Assembly (NCBI RefSeq): GCF_003171675.1
Contig: NZ_QFZQ01000001.1
Location: 124,001-188,000 of the forward strand
Source: Reichenbachiella versicolor
Lineage (GTDB): Bacteria > Bacteroidota > Bacteroidia > Cytophagales > Cyclobacteriaceae
Direction of reading: 5' to 3'
DNA length: 64,000 nucleotides
Part shown: positions 45,318 through 53,748 of the stretch, piece after piece
Layout of the letters: every line of letters begins with the position of its first letter
Position numbering within the stretch: the first letter of the stretch is position 1
Made by a program: the position numbers and the translations under genes
Notes under the pieces: generated by a model
Database searches by the model: none
What the model saw: only the letters and a program-made list of their open reading frames with translations
What the model was told of the DNA's origin: nothing

Positions 45318-45851
45318 ATGGATAAAGTAAGAATAGGAATAATCAACGTCTCTGATCGTGCAAGTCGTGGTGAGTATGAGGACTTACCGGGCAAGGAAGT
45401 CAAACGTTTGATGGATTTGTGGTTGAAGAATGATTGGGAGGCTGAGTATGCGGTGATTCCTGATGAGCAGGATCAACTGGAACGGGAAATGGTACGAATG
45501 GCTGATGAGCAGTCGTGCTGCTTGATAGTGACTACTGGTGGTACAGGGCCTGCTGTACGCGATGTGACTCCAGAGGCTACTAAAGCGATATGCGAGAAGA
45601 TGCTTCCGGGGTTTGGGGAGCAAATGAGACAAGTCAGTCTCAACTATGTACCGACTGCAATTTTGTCTAGACAGACGGCTGGTATAAGAGGAAAGTCGTT
45701 GATTGTTAACCTTCCTGGTAAGCCTAAATCTATTAAAGAATGTCTTGAAGCTGTATTCCCAGCGATTCCATATTGCATTGACTTGATCGATGGTCCTTTC
45801 ATAGAAACTAATGAAGAGGAAATGAAGGTTTTTAGGCCTAAGAAGAAGTAA
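45318..45851 (+). CDS. mog: Molybdopterin adenylyltransferase
   Basis: 177 residues of the MogA/MoaB family. Landmarks are IGIINVSDRASRGEYED at the N-terminus, the substrate-binding IVTTGGTGPAVRDVTPEAT, and SLIVNLPGKPKSIKECLEAV. The enzyme adenylylates molybdopterin before molybdenum insertion, in the cytosol. Length is normal. No other molybdenum-cofactor genes are close, which is unusual but not rare. It lies 76 bp after the right copy of the HupE repeat. Confidence 0.93.
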   Translation: MDKVRIGIINVSDRASRGEYEDLPGKEVKRLMDLWLKNDWEAEYAVIPDEQDQLEREMVRMADEQSCCLIVTTGGTGPAVRDVTPEATKAICEKMLPGFGEQMRQVSLNYVPTAILSRQTAGIRGKSLIVNLPGKPKSIKECLEAVFPAIPYCIDLIDGPFIETNEEEMKVFRPKKK

Positions 45852-45886
45852 AGACATATTGAACGTTTCATATTTCACAATGTTAA

Positions 45887-46621
45887 ATGATACACGCAAT
45901 TCAAAATAATGAGAAGATAACCCCAGATCATAAGAATTTATTGATCTTGTTCGGAGGTACGATCACTATAGAGAAGGATGGAAACATCGGTGCTGTCCCT
46001 TCGAGAAAATACTTGTTCTTTGATGAGGCTTTTGAAATCATAGCGGCTTCGCCTTTTATTGAAGGGTATGTGGTAAAAATCGGGAAAGACGAATTGGAGA
46101 AGTTTCCTGATGTCAAAGAAGGGTTGTCAGGTGTAGAATCTTATTTTGATATCAGGGATGTGGAGAATCCTGAGGATAAAAAAAGTAAGATCAGGTCTCT
46201 ATTGGAGGCAGAGAATAATAGTCATTTGGTAGAAAGTTATACCCACATATTGTGGAGTGAAATTATTCGTGATTTTAAGAATAGCCTTCAGAAAAAATCA
46301 GTTGTAGAGCAATTTTCAGAGCTAATAGATCAAAATATAGAAAAGAACTATTGTGCAGGTACATACGCTGAGATGATGGATATTCCGCTGAAAAAATTGA
46401 TTAAAGAAGTAAAGTCAAGTGAGCATAAGACACCTTGTAATTTTATTACTCAAAAAGTGATCGAAAAGGCTAAGTATAAATTGCTCACTACTGATGATAC
46501 TAGTCAGGCGATAGCTTATCAGTTTGGCTTTGATGATCCTTATTATTTCATTAAGTATTTCAAAAGAAATACAGGTCTTACTCCGATTCAGTTCAGAGCT
46601 CAGCATTCGGTCGAGGAGTAG
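45887..46621 (+). CDS. AraC-family transcriptional regulator
   Basis: 244 residues. The C-terminal ~100 are a two-helix-turn-helix AraC domain: TYAEMMDIPLKKLIKEV for the first and TSQAIAYQFGFDDPYYFIKY with FKRNTGLTPIQFR for the second. The N-terminal 130 residues form a ligand or dimerisation region (LLILFGGTITIEKDG) that I cannot assign. Divergent or operon context is weak: it follows mog by 35 bp and precedes a peroxiredoxin-like gene, which could be its target. Confidence 0.88.
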   Translation: MIHAIQNNEKITPDHKNLLILFGGTITIEKDGNIGAVPSRKYLFFDEAFEIIAASPFIEGYVVKIGKDELEKFPDVKEGLSGVESYFDIRDVENPEDKKSKIRSLLEAENNSHLVESYTHILWSEIIRDFKNSLQKKSVVEQFSELIDQNIEKNYCAGTYAEMMDIPLKKLIKEVKSSEHKTPCNFITQKVIEKAKYKLLTTDDTSQAIAYQFGFDDPYYFIKYFKRNTGLTPIQFRAQHSVEE

Positions 46622-46716
46622 GAGGGAATTTATTCCATCATTTAGATATTTTTTCCATTTTCTGAAGTGGTGATGTGATTCATTTTTGTAAGGGTTAACT
46701 ACTAAATGTATTGCAT

Positions 46717-47406
46717 ATGAAACTGTCGAAGTCCCTTGCCGATTTGAAGTCGAATAATGAGAAGAAAATCCCCGCAGAAAAATGGGCAATAATGGAGAGA
46801 AGCACACAAGAGCTTAAAGAGTCTTCGTTGATTGATCATGTCATTCAAAAAGGTAAGACTCTGCCAGAATTCAAGCTGTCCAATCAGAAAAACGAACAAG
46901 TATCTCTTACCGATTTTCAAGACGACTTTTTAGTTGTTTCATTTTACAGAGGAGGGTGGTGTCCATATTGTAATTTAGAGCTTAGAGCTTTACAAGGTGT
47001 TTTACCGAAGTTGAGAGAACTAAATGCAGATCTGATAGCTATTTCTCCAGAGACACCTGACAACTCTTTGACTACTACTGAGAAGAATGAGTTAAGCTTT
47101 AGTGTGTTGAGTGATATAGATAATCTATATGCTAAGTCCCTTGGTTTGGTATTTCAGATGCCCGAAGACTTAAGTGAACTCTATCATTCTTTTGGTCTAC
47201 ATGTAGATAAGCACAATGGAAACGAGGACTATGAGCTACCGATGCCAGCAACATTTGTTTTGAACAGAGAGAGAAAAATTATTTACAGTTTCGTAGCTGA
47301 AGACTACACGGTACGGTTAGATCCAGACAGAATTATTGAAGTGATAACAGAGGCCGCTAATATCAGATCAGATTTGTCTTTTAACATTGATTTTGGTCGT
47401 TCATGA
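46717..47406 (+). CDS. AhpC/TSA-family peroxiredoxin-like protein
   Basis: Start at ATG 46717 (229 residues). A helical N-terminal region (about 1-40) precedes a thioredoxin-like fold with FYRGGWCPYCNLEL, where Cys82 and Cys85 form the active pair, LIAISPETPDNS, and the PMPATFVLNRERKI cis-proline region. This matches the large group of cytosolic peroxiredoxin-like AhpC/TSA proteins that reduce peroxides or act as thiol oxidoreductases. No signal peptide. The upstream AraC gene is a plausible regulator. Confidence 0.88.
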   Translation: MKLSKSLADLKSNNEKKIPAEKWAIMERSTQELKESSLIDHVIQKGKTLPEFKLSNQKNEQVSLTDFQDDFLVVSFYRGGWCPYCNLELRALQGVLPKLRELNADLIAISPETPDNSLTTTEKNELSFSVLSDIDNLYAKSLGLVFQMPEDLSELYHSFGLHVDKHNGNEDYELPMPATFVLNRERKIIYSFVAEDYTVRLDPDRIIEVITEAANIRSDLSFNIDFGRS

Positions 47407-47787
47407 TTTCAAATGGCTAGTTGTGGGGTTGTATGGAAGCAGTCATGAGTGTGCTTGTTTATATGCTGTCTTGGAAAAGTTAAATTTTGTATAGTAAAAT
47501 TATAATACAGTATAAACAAATTTACATTCTATATTAAAATATTATAATTTATATTAATGAAATAAACTTTTAGCCTTTCCAGATTAACATTCTCTCTAGA
47601 CAAAATTCAAATTCGTCTAGTTAGATTTTAAAATGTTCTGTATTTAGTACAATTCATGGGGCTGTGATTGATTTTCAGATTGTAACTAGGTAGGTGTGTT
47701 TGAAATTGGTTGCTTAAGTTATTAAGAAAGAAGAAGGAGGTTTTAGAGAGGTTAGGTCGGGGTTAGGTTAGGTTAAACTTTGTTCTC
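47407..47787. other. 381-bp AT-rich gene-free stretch with GGTTAGG microrepeats
   Basis: Between the ends of convergent genes. The left part (47480-47570) is almost pure A/T. The right end (47736-47775) carries GGTTAGG at 47750-47756 and GGTTAGGTTAGGTTA at 47761-47775 with a GG step before it. I see no reading frame, RNA gene or clear terminator hairpin here. Confidence 0.5.
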
Positions 47788-48306
47788 TTACTCCTTCAGT
47801 TTTTCGACATTTTCTAGTCCATCGATGTCCATAGTATCGGATAGTTTGGAAATGGCATCGAGGTCGAGGTTGCCATTGATACTGATGAGGAAGTTGTCAG
47901 ATCCGCCACCTATCATTAGAAAGTCGACAATTTTACCTTGTTCCTTCCTGACCATCATTCGGATATCTTGTCCTTTTTCTTTGACGACCATGAGCTGTTC
48001 GTATTCTGATAGAGAAATATCCTTAATGATCTCATCATAGAGATTGATGCTGTTGTTGATTTCTTTGTCCTCTACAGTAAGGATTCTGATGGATTCTAAT
48101 CCTGAAAGCACATTGGACATATCGTCTTCGTCTTTGTCCTCCGAATCGGAGTTGGAAAATAGTCCAAACATGTACTTGGAAATATAGACGGAGGTAAATC
48201 CATCTTTGTCAGAGTATTTATTGAACAATTGGTCTACTGGAGAGTCTTGTGCACTGGCTTGCAATGCAAACAGACAGCTTAATATGAATATCTTAATCGT
48301 TTTCAC
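47788..48306 (-). CDS. DUF4252 protein (exported), in a sigma/anti-sigma operon
   Basis: 172 residues with a signal peptide (about 1-20) and the DUF4252 pattern: VDQLFNKYSDKDGFTSVYIS, an acidic low-complexity insertion (SDSEDKDEDDMS), SIRILTVEDKE, and a LISINGNLDLDAISKLSDTM ending. DUF4252 proteins are small envelope proteins of unknown function, found almost only in Bacteroidota and usually behind an ECF sigma factor. Its start overlaps the end of the anti-sigma gene by 14 bp. A paralogue lies at 50002. Confidence 0.85.
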   Translation of the reverse strand: MKTIKIFILSCLFALQASAQDSPVDQLFNKYSDKDGFTSVYISKYMFGLFSNSDSEDKDEDDMSNVLSGLESIRILTVEDKEINNSINLYDEIIKDISLSEYEQLMVVKEKGQDIRMMVRKEQGKIVDFLMIGGGSDNFLISINGNLDLDAISKLSDTMDIDGLENVEKLKE

Positions 48307-48808
48307 TTTTGATGGTGTTAATTGTTGAATTGATTTTAGAGATTTTTGAACAATGACTCAGAGATTGATCTATGGATGACAGATACTTTAGATTTTGAGA
48401 GTTCGATTTCATCGTACTCGAGATTAAAAGTAGAACTTTTTGAGTTTCCAAGTATGCAACTTCTGGATCTTGATAAGTGTCAGCTAATAGGGTAGGGTCT
48501 TCTTGAGGATAGAACATAATACCCAGCGCTACTATTAATACTGCTGCTATGGAACTAGCCCATAGATATATTGACTTAAATTTTAGTTTGTTTTCTTTCT
48601 CCCATTCTGACTCTATGACTTGATCCATCTCGTCAAAGAGATCATCTGGTACAGGACTGTTTACCTCGGATAGCTGCTGAAAAAGACGTTGATCTACGTT
48701 GTCCTCAGAGGAGCTTTGGAAATGTACCTTTAGCACCTCTTCATCTTCATCAGTAGATGTTCCGTTGTAATACCGTTCTAATATTTCGTCTAACTTATCT
48801 GAGTCCAT
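48293..48808 (-). CDS. Putative anti-sigma factor (single-pass membrane protein)
   Basis: 171 residues. A cytosolic N-terminal part (about 1-75) with LDEILERYYNGTSTDEDEEV resembles the helical anti-sigma end, followed by one membrane helix (about 78-100: LWASSIAAVLIVALGIMFY) and a short periplasmic tail. The 14-bp overlaps with the sigma gene upstream and the DUF4252 gene downstream imply translational coupling. No zinc-type anti-sigma motif (HxxxCxxC) is present. The role is inferred from position and topology. Confidence 0.7.
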   Translation of the reverse strand: MDSDKLDEILERYYNGTSTDEDEEVLKVHFQSSSEDNVDQRLFQQLSEVNSPVPDDLFDEMDQVIESEWEKENKLKFKSIYLWASSIAAVLIVALGIMFYPQEDPTLLADTYQDPEVAYLETQKVLLLISSTMKSNSQNLKYLSSIDQSLSHCSKISKINSTINTIKSEND

Positions 48809-49292
48809 AATTATAGATTTTAGTCATTTCCTCTCTTATTTTCTTTCTAGCGATTGACAGGTTTACTCTCACATTGTTGACGGAAAGGTCCAGTGAACTG
48901 GCTATTTCATCATAAGTAAACCCTTCTATATCTCTTAGTGTAAAGATCATCTTTTGTTGATCAGGAAGTCGCTCTGTGATCTGCAAAATCAATGAATTTC
49001 CTTCTTCATGCTCGTAGTTAGAGTCAGTGATATAGTCTGGAGGTTCGGCGTCTAGTTCTTGGATTCGTTTCTCTTTTCGAAGTTTGTCCAGAGCGGTATT
49101 TCTTACTATTCGCAGTATATATCCTGGCAAGTTGTCTACTTTTTCCAGTTTGGCTCTTGCTTCCCAGATCTTGATCAAGCTCTCCTGTACGCAATCTCTA
49201 GAAGCTTCGCTGTCAAAAAGAAGCCTATGCGCTAGCCTATACATCTTGTCGCTGAGCGGTAGGACTTCTTTTTTAAATTCAGCTTTGTTCAT
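48795..49292 (-). CDS. ECF-type RNA polymerase sigma factor
   Basis: 165 residues. Region 2 is clear (LAHRLLFDSEASRDCVQESL, IWEARAKLEKVDNLPGYILR) and region 4 follows (LPDQQKMIFTLRDIEGFTYD, EIASSLDLSVNNVRVNLSIA, RKKIRE). It directs RNA polymerase to a stress or envelope regulon and is probably held by the membrane protein encoded next. A decayed copy of its first 36 bp is found at 49938-49973. Confidence 0.92.
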   Translation of the reverse strand: MNKAEFKKEVLPLSDKMYRLAHRLLFDSEASRDCVQESLIKIWEARAKLEKVDNLPGYILRIVRNTALDKLRKEKRIQELDAEPPDYITDSNYEHEEGNSLILQITERLPDQQKMIFTLRDIEGFTYDEIASSLDLSVNNVRVNLSIARKKIREEMTKIYNYGLR

Positions 49293-49332
49293 ATTGAGAT
49301 GGTGTTTTGGAGTCCTTGTTTATTTAAGACTT

Positions 49333-49794
49333 TTATTGATTCAAATTAAGTTTCATCGAAATAAACGATGTATTAAAACCTGCTTTTTGATAGGCTTTAA
49401 TAGCAGCTTCATTTTCAGAATAAACTTCTAAGTAGAAATCAAAAACATCACGGTCTTTACTCCAATTCAACAATTCATTGATAATGTTTTTGTTAATGCC
49501 TTGTCCTCTGTATTCAGGAATAACATACATAAACCCTAAATAGGAGTGATAAGAGTGTTTAAATGCTTCCACTGATTTTCTAATTTGAGCGTATCCGGTT
49601 CCCACTAAACGATTACTTTCTTCTGCTACAATTAAATAAGTATTCTTATCGGAAATAAGTTGTTCTAAATCGTAGTAATGAGTTTTTTCATTTTTAATGG
49701 TAGGGTTGAATGGCCTTTCGGCTTCAATAATCTCTTGTTCTAAAACCAGTAGGTTTGAAACATCGCTTAAACTAGCAGCTCTATATTTTATCAT
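49333..49794 (-). CDS. GNAT-family N-acetyltransferase
   Basis: 153 residues with the GNAT fold: N-terminal strand-helix (IKYRAASLSDVSNLLVLEQE), the acetyl-CoA site GFMYVIPEYRGQGINKNIIN, and the closing ENEAAIKAYQKAGFN motif. It transfers an acetyl group from acetyl-CoA to an amine; the substrate is unknown. Cytosolic. It sits between the sigma operon and the second DUF4252 gene on the same strand, perhaps inserted between the two halves of a duplicated module. Confidence 0.88.
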   Translation of the reverse strand: MIKYRAASLSDVSNLLVLEQEIIEAERPFNPTIKNEKTHYYDLEQLISDKNTYLIVAEESNRLVGTGYAQIRKSVEAFKHSYHSYLGFMYVIPEYRGQGINKNIINELLNWSKDRDVFDFYLEVYSENEAAIKAYQKAGFNTSFISMKLNLNQ

Positions 49795-49937
49795 TTTCTC
49801 TTTCTTGATACTTATAATTAGAAATCTTCAAATTAGCTGGTTGTATTGGGATTTCTTATATGTACAGTCGCTGAATTTTTAATTAACCAATGAAAACTGG
49901 TTTATGTGATAAAGTTTACCAGGTAACACTTAGTGTT

Positions 49938-49973
49938 AGCGGTAGACTTCTTTTTTAAATTCAGTTTTGTTCA
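49938..49973 (-). pseudogene. Decayed 5' end of a second ECF sigma gene
   Basis: 36 bp here match the first 37 bp of the sigma gene (49255-49291) with one substitution and one deletion. The start codon is CTG in place of ATG and a frameshift follows, so it is not functional. It lies just downstream of the second DUF4252 gene. Confidence 0.7.
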
Positions 49974-50001
49974 GAGATAATGCTTTTAGTGTTTAGCTAT
50001 T

Positions 50002-50466
50002 CTAAGATTTTGAAAAAGAAGAGGAAGCTATTTTTACCTCATCCATAGATAGACTTCCTGTGAGCTGAATCAAAGTGTTTTCTTTCCCTCCAGAGACTAT
50101 AATGGCTTCGGTGATCCGATTCTTTTTTTCTTTGAACAAGATAACAAACTCTTCTCCATCACTTTTGACATCCATGGCTTTCTTGTAGTCTTCTTTGTTC
50201 AACTTAGGAATGACCTCTTCGAAGAAGTTTAGCTTTTTGTTGAGAGCTTCGTCGTCTATAGATAGGATTTTGATAGAAGTAAGTTTGGTGTTTTGATTGT
50301 CTTCATCATCGATAAAGCTATTGAGGAAGTTGCCGGAGAGGTTGACTACTGTGACTCCTTCTTGGTCAGCATATTTTTTGATCAGTTGATCACATGGTGA
50401 TGTTTGAGCGAATGTAGTGTATGCTGCAAATAGTGCGATGATTGGTAATAAATGTAAAGGTTTCAT
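50002..50466 (-). CDS. DUF4252 protein (second paralogue)
   Basis: 154 residues with a signal peptide (about 1-20). It shares the DUF4252 layout with the gene at 47788: CDQLIKKYADQEGVTVVNLS, an acidic insert (DDEDNQN), SIKILSIDDEALNKKLNFFEE, and LIQLTGSLSMDEVKIAS at the end. The function is unknown. It is not in a complete sigma operon any more; only a sigma-gene scrap lies downstream. This supports an old duplication of the sigma/anti-sigma/DUF4252 unit. Confidence 0.85.
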   Translation of the reverse strand: MKPLHLLPIIALFAAYTTFAQTSPCDQLIKKYADQEGVTVVNLSGNFLNSFIDDEDNQNTKLTSIKILSIDDEALNKKLNFFEEVIPKLNKEDYKKAMDVKSDGEEFVILFKEKKNRITEAIIVSGGKENTLIQLTGSLSMDEVKIASSSFSKS

Positions 50467-50561
50467 TTTGAAAAAGTTTGATTTGAAAAATGATTTATAC
50501 CCTACTGACGCACAAGTCCTAGATTCATTAAAAGAGAAATGAAAAAAAATTAAGATTTAAA

Positions 50562-50600
50562 TAAAAAAGGTATCTCTGAGTCTTGCTCGAAGATACCTTT
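50562..50600 (-). terminator. Rho-independent terminator of the NTF2/MBL operon
   Basis: On the minus strand AAAGGTATCT (50600-50591) pairs with AGATACCTTT (50575-50566), followed by a T-run (50568-50563). It lies 50 bp past the stop of the NTF2-like gene. Confidence 0.8.
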
Positions 50601-50648
50601 ATGTTGGTATTCAGTGTGTTACGTACTATCTTGGTAAGAGAAAATTTT

Positions 50649-51125
50649 TTAGTCTTCGCTCATAGAGTCTACTACTACTTTACTATCCACAAACTGTTCA
50701 AAGCTGATAATTTTACTTTGCTCAAGCTTCCACACATGAGCTACTCGAGCTGTAAATGGCTTGTTTGTTTTTTTGAAAATACCAGTGTAGGTTCCATAAG
50801 CCACCACTTTATCATCAGAGGCTACGTAGTCTTCGGGAATGAACTTATAGTCTATCCATTCGGAACCTAGTCTACTAAATACATTCTCTGCGATTTGTTC
50901 AAATCCAGTATAGGTACCCGCATATGGGAAACCTGCCGCTTCTGTCCATTTGACGTTTTCAGATAAGTGCTTTTGGAGGTTTTTGCCATTCTCCTCTGAG
51001 TTTTTACCTTCATAGGTACTCTTTATGATTTCTAGGTTTGTCATTTGAGTTTGGTTTTGAGTACATCCTGCCAATAGCATTATAGCAATCATAGGCAGGA
51101 TATACTTTTGATTTTTGATAATCAT
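50649..51125 (-). CDS. NTF2-like (SnoaL-like) lipoprotein
   Basis: 158 residues with a lipoprotein signal ending LLAGC. The mature part is a single NTF2/SnoaL-like cone fold: EIIKSTYEGKNSEENGKNLQ, then VKWTEAAGFPYAGTYTGFEQ and the strands VVAYGTYTGIF, FTARVAHVWKLEQSKII. Proteins of this type bind or transform small hydrophobic molecules. It follows the MBL-fold gene by 4 bp and probably works with it in the envelope. Substrate unknown. Confidence 0.82.
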   Translation of the reverse strand: MIIKNQKYILPMIAIMLLAGCTQNQTQMTNLEIIKSTYEGKNSEENGKNLQKHLSENVKWTEAAGFPYAGTYTGFEQIAENVFSRLGSEWIDYKFIPEDYVASDDKVVAYGTYTGIFKKTNKPFTARVAHVWKLEQSKIISFEQFVDSKVVVDSMSED

Positions 51126-51129
51126 GTTT

Positions 51130-52020
51130 TTACCACTTCATTTCTCCAGTAGTGACCTTAGCACTGAGCTGTAGGCCTACTTCAAATGTAAGATCTGGGT
51201 ATTTTGCTTTTATAGCTTTTACAAGGTCTACAGAAGTTTTGTTGGTTTTAAGGGCCTCTTCATAGAACTCTATATATGTCTTGGTGTGATTCACAGAAGT
51301 CATGTCAAAAGCGGCTGTGGAAGCAGCATGTGCAGGTACGACGATCTTAGGGTTTAAATCTGAAATCGAATTCAGTATTGAGATCCAATTGTCACGAGAT
51401 TCTGTGGTTTGAGAATCCGCCATCCAAAGGTTGAATGTATTTCCGAAAACATTTATTCCTCCTATGGCTGCTTTGATCGAAGGTATCCATACAAATGTGC
51501 GTGAAGGGTATTCTTCTAGTCCCACTATTTCTAGTTTTTCACCGTCTACTTCGAAAAAGTTATCCTTGATTACTTGAGGTAGAATAGCATTTGACGTTAA
51601 AGCATCACCTAATCGACCACCCCATACATCTAGTTTCTTTTGAGCAGTTGCTTTAATATGGTCTATGGTAGCAGGGGTAGCGTAAACAGTAACTTTAGGG
51701 AAATATTTTTTGAATACTTCTAGTCCAAAGTAGAAGTCTGGATCTCCATGGCTTATATAAATGTTAGTTAGCTTTTTACCAGATTCTTTGATGCGTGTGG
51801 CTACTACTTCTGCATCTGCTAGTGTAAACTGTGCATCGATCAATATTGCTTCAGTTTTGCCAGAAACGATCACGGATGCTACACCAAAACTGTTTTCAGA
51901 GGCATTGAATACTTCTAGTTTAAGTTTTCCTGCGTCAATAGTTCTGAAGTCTTGTCCTTGTGCGTTCATGTTCAATAAAGTTAGAATTGTGAGAATGACT
52001 GATGAAAAAAAATGTTTCAT
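51130..52020 (-). CDS. Exported metallo-beta-lactamase-fold protein with variant metal site
   Basis: 296 residues with a signal peptide (about 1-22). The MBL fold is visible (ASVIVSGKTEAILIDAQFTL, IYISHGDPDFYFGLEVF, VPAHA at the third ligand). The usual HxHxDH metal motif is HGDPDF here: the first His and the Asp are kept while the second His is Asp and the last His is Phe. This looks like a known variant group rather than random decay, but it may hold only one metal. The natural substrate is unknown. Cotranscribed with the NTF2-like gene. Confidence 0.82.
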   Translation of the reverse strand: MKHFFSSVILTILTLLNMNAQGQDFRTIDAGKLKLEVFNASENSFGVASVIVSGKTEAILIDAQFTLADAEVVATRIKESGKKLTNIYISHGDPDFYFGLEVFKKYFPKVTVYATPATIDHIKATAQKKLDVWGGRLGDALTSNAILPQVIKDNFFEVDGEKLEIVGLEEYPSRTFVWIPSIKAAIGGINVFGNTFNLWMADSQTTESRDNWISILNSISDLNPKIVVPAHAASTAAFDMTSVNHTKTYIEFYEEALKTNKTSVDLVKAIKAKYPDLTFEVGLQLSAKVTTGEMKW

Positions 52021-52095
52021 GTGTTTGAATATTTGTTTTCAGCAAAGGACAGTCAATCGATCATTCAAAATGTTGAACAAGTTCAACAAAGGATC

Positions 52096-52686
52096 TTACT
52101 CTATTTTTTTCTGCATTCTTTTGTTTCTGATTTTACTTACAAACTCGTGAGTGATGCCTAAATAAGCGGCCACCTGTCGGTCAGTTATTTTTTGATTTAT
52201 TTCAGGGTAAGTGGTGACGAAGTGGTCGTATCGTTCTTGAGCACTGTCGCTGTGATTTCGAATCAGTCTTCTCTGTAGCGAGACAAGTGTCTTTTGTGTC
52301 ATGATTCGAAATAGCTGCTCAACTTTTGGTAGTTCGGTATAGAGTCTGTCTTTGTTTGTTTTATTGATTAGAAGTATTTCGCTGTCTTCTAATGCTTGAA
52401 TAGATAAGTGTGCGGGTTTTTGATTGGTGAAACTATCTATATCAGTCACCCACCAGTTTTTTATGGCAAAATACAATACGTTTTCTCTGCCTTCTTTGTC
52501 AAGACTGAAAAGTCTAAAACATCCTTTGATGACGAAACCTTCGAATCGGCAGATGTTTCCTTGTTTCAATAAGAAATCCTTCTTTGAGACGGTTTTTTGA
52601 GTAAAGTACGAACAAAAGGTATCTAGTTCGGCTTCCGAAAAATCGACGTTCGTCTGGATGTAATTTTTAAGAGGGGTTATTTCCAC
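52096..52686 (-). CDS. Crp/Fnr-family transcriptional regulator
   Basis: 196 residues. The N-terminal ~120 are a cyclic-nucleotide-binding-like domain (FCSYFTQKTVSKKDFLLKQG, GFVIKGCFRLFSLDKEGREN), and the C-terminal end is a Crp-type HTH (ITDRQVAAYLGITHEFVSKI, RNKRMQ). Many such Bacteroidota regulators lack cAMP-binding arginine, as appears here. Located 75 bp upstream of and on the same strand as the MBL/NTF2 pair, which may be its target. Divergent from the AraC gene at 52868. Confidence 0.88.
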   Translation of the reverse strand: MEITPLKNYIQTNVDFSEAELDTFCSYFTQKTVSKKDFLLKQGNICRFEGFVIKGCFRLFSLDKEGRENVLYFAIKNWWVTDIDSFTNQKPAHLSIQALEDSEILLINKTNKDRLYTELPKVEQLFRIMTQKTLVSLQRRLIRNHSDSAQERYDHFVTTYPEINQKITDRQVAAYLGITHEFVSKIRNKRMQKKIE

Positions 52687-52867
52687 CGTAAAGGGTATTG
52701 GGCTTAATACAAGAAGGCTAGAATCTATTAGAATAGAACTGTATCAAATTTAGTTGTTTTTTGTTGGCTAGAAAACCAAACTTATTCGAGAAGCCAGTAG
52801 CATATTGAGTTGGGTTTTTATCATAAAAGTCATTTATTCTTGTAATCTCAGTGTTTGATCTTTCATA

Positions 52868-53659
52868 TTGATACAGTATTTCGAAATAGATAGTAAGGCG
52901 TCAGAAGACTTGGTGTCATCACCTTTGGCTCCTCGTAAGAAGGAATATCATGAAATCATGTGGGTGCAGGAAGGTGATGCGGGATTTATCATCGATGGAG
53001 ATTTTTTCAATGTGAAGGCACCCGCATTCTTTATTTTACCCAAGGATCGGATTCATCAATTTTTACCAAAGGAAGCTATCGTCGGGCAAGTGATTCGTTT
53101 TTCGGAGAGTAGTCTAGATGATTTTCCTAGGTTGCTATTTAGTAAGTTTAGCTATATGTCGGAGGTCAAGATCGATGAAAATATAGCTGCTTATTTTGGG
53201 CAGTTGTTTAGTTTATTTAAGACTGAGTATGTTCTAGAAGATGATAGATCTAGTGTAATTATTCATTTACTAAAAACGATCATCTATAAACTTGATGATG
53301 TCAAGCGACTTCAGTTTCCGCAGGGAGGAGATTACGGTCAGTCAATAGATTTGTTTGATAGGTTTCAATTGTTGATGGATGAGCATATCAAACATAATAG
53401 GTCAGTTAGTTTTTATGCTGATTTACTCAATATCACACCGAGGAAGCTAGGAGAGGTGATTAAATCTCTGTTTCAAACTACTACAGAGAATATTATTTCA
53501 CAGAGGCTACTGATAGAGGCTAAAAGGCAATTGTCTTATTCGGATCAAAGCGTGATGGAAGTGGCCTATAGTCTCAATTTTCAAGATAATTCTTACTTTA
53601 CCAAGTTTTTTAAGAAGCTTACTAATATTACGCCTAAGCAGTTCAGACAACAGCAGTGA
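52868..53659 (+). CDS. AraC-family regulator with cupin sensor domain
   Basis: 263 residues, apparently from a TTG start at 52868; no ATG fits before the conserved part. The N-terminal ~110 residues are a cupin (EYHEIMWVQEGDAGFIIDGD, FFILPKDRIHQFLP), the classical AraC ligand domain. The last 100 are the double HTH: SFYADLLNITPRKLGEVIKS and SVMEVAYSLNFQDNSYFTKF, ending TPKQFR. It precedes the DoxX and DsbA-like genes by under 100 bp, so it may control them. Confidence 0.88.
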   Translation: MIQYFEIDSKASEDLVSSPLAPRKKEYHEIMWVQEGDAGFIIDGDFFNVKAPAFFILPKDRIHQFLPKEAIVGQVIRFSESSLDDFPRLLFSKFSYMSEVKIDENIAAYFGQLFSLFKTEYVLEDDRSSVIIHLLKTIIYKLDDVKRLQFPQGGDYGQSIDLFDRFQLLMDEHIKHNRSVSFYADLLNITPRKLGEVIKSLFQTTTENIISQRLLIEAKRQLSYSDQSVMEVAYSLNFQDNSYFTKFFKKLTNITPKQFRQQQ

Positions 53660-53748
53660 TTGTAAAATAGTACCATTTTTGTGCGGAATAGCACCAAGAA
53701 CTACTAGCTGTGATGATCAATTTTGCTCTATCATTAAATCAACAGAAG

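Noticed and set aside
45384-45899. Long minus-strand frame opposite mog
   Set aside because: Complement of a highly conserved enzyme gene with no protein motif of its own.
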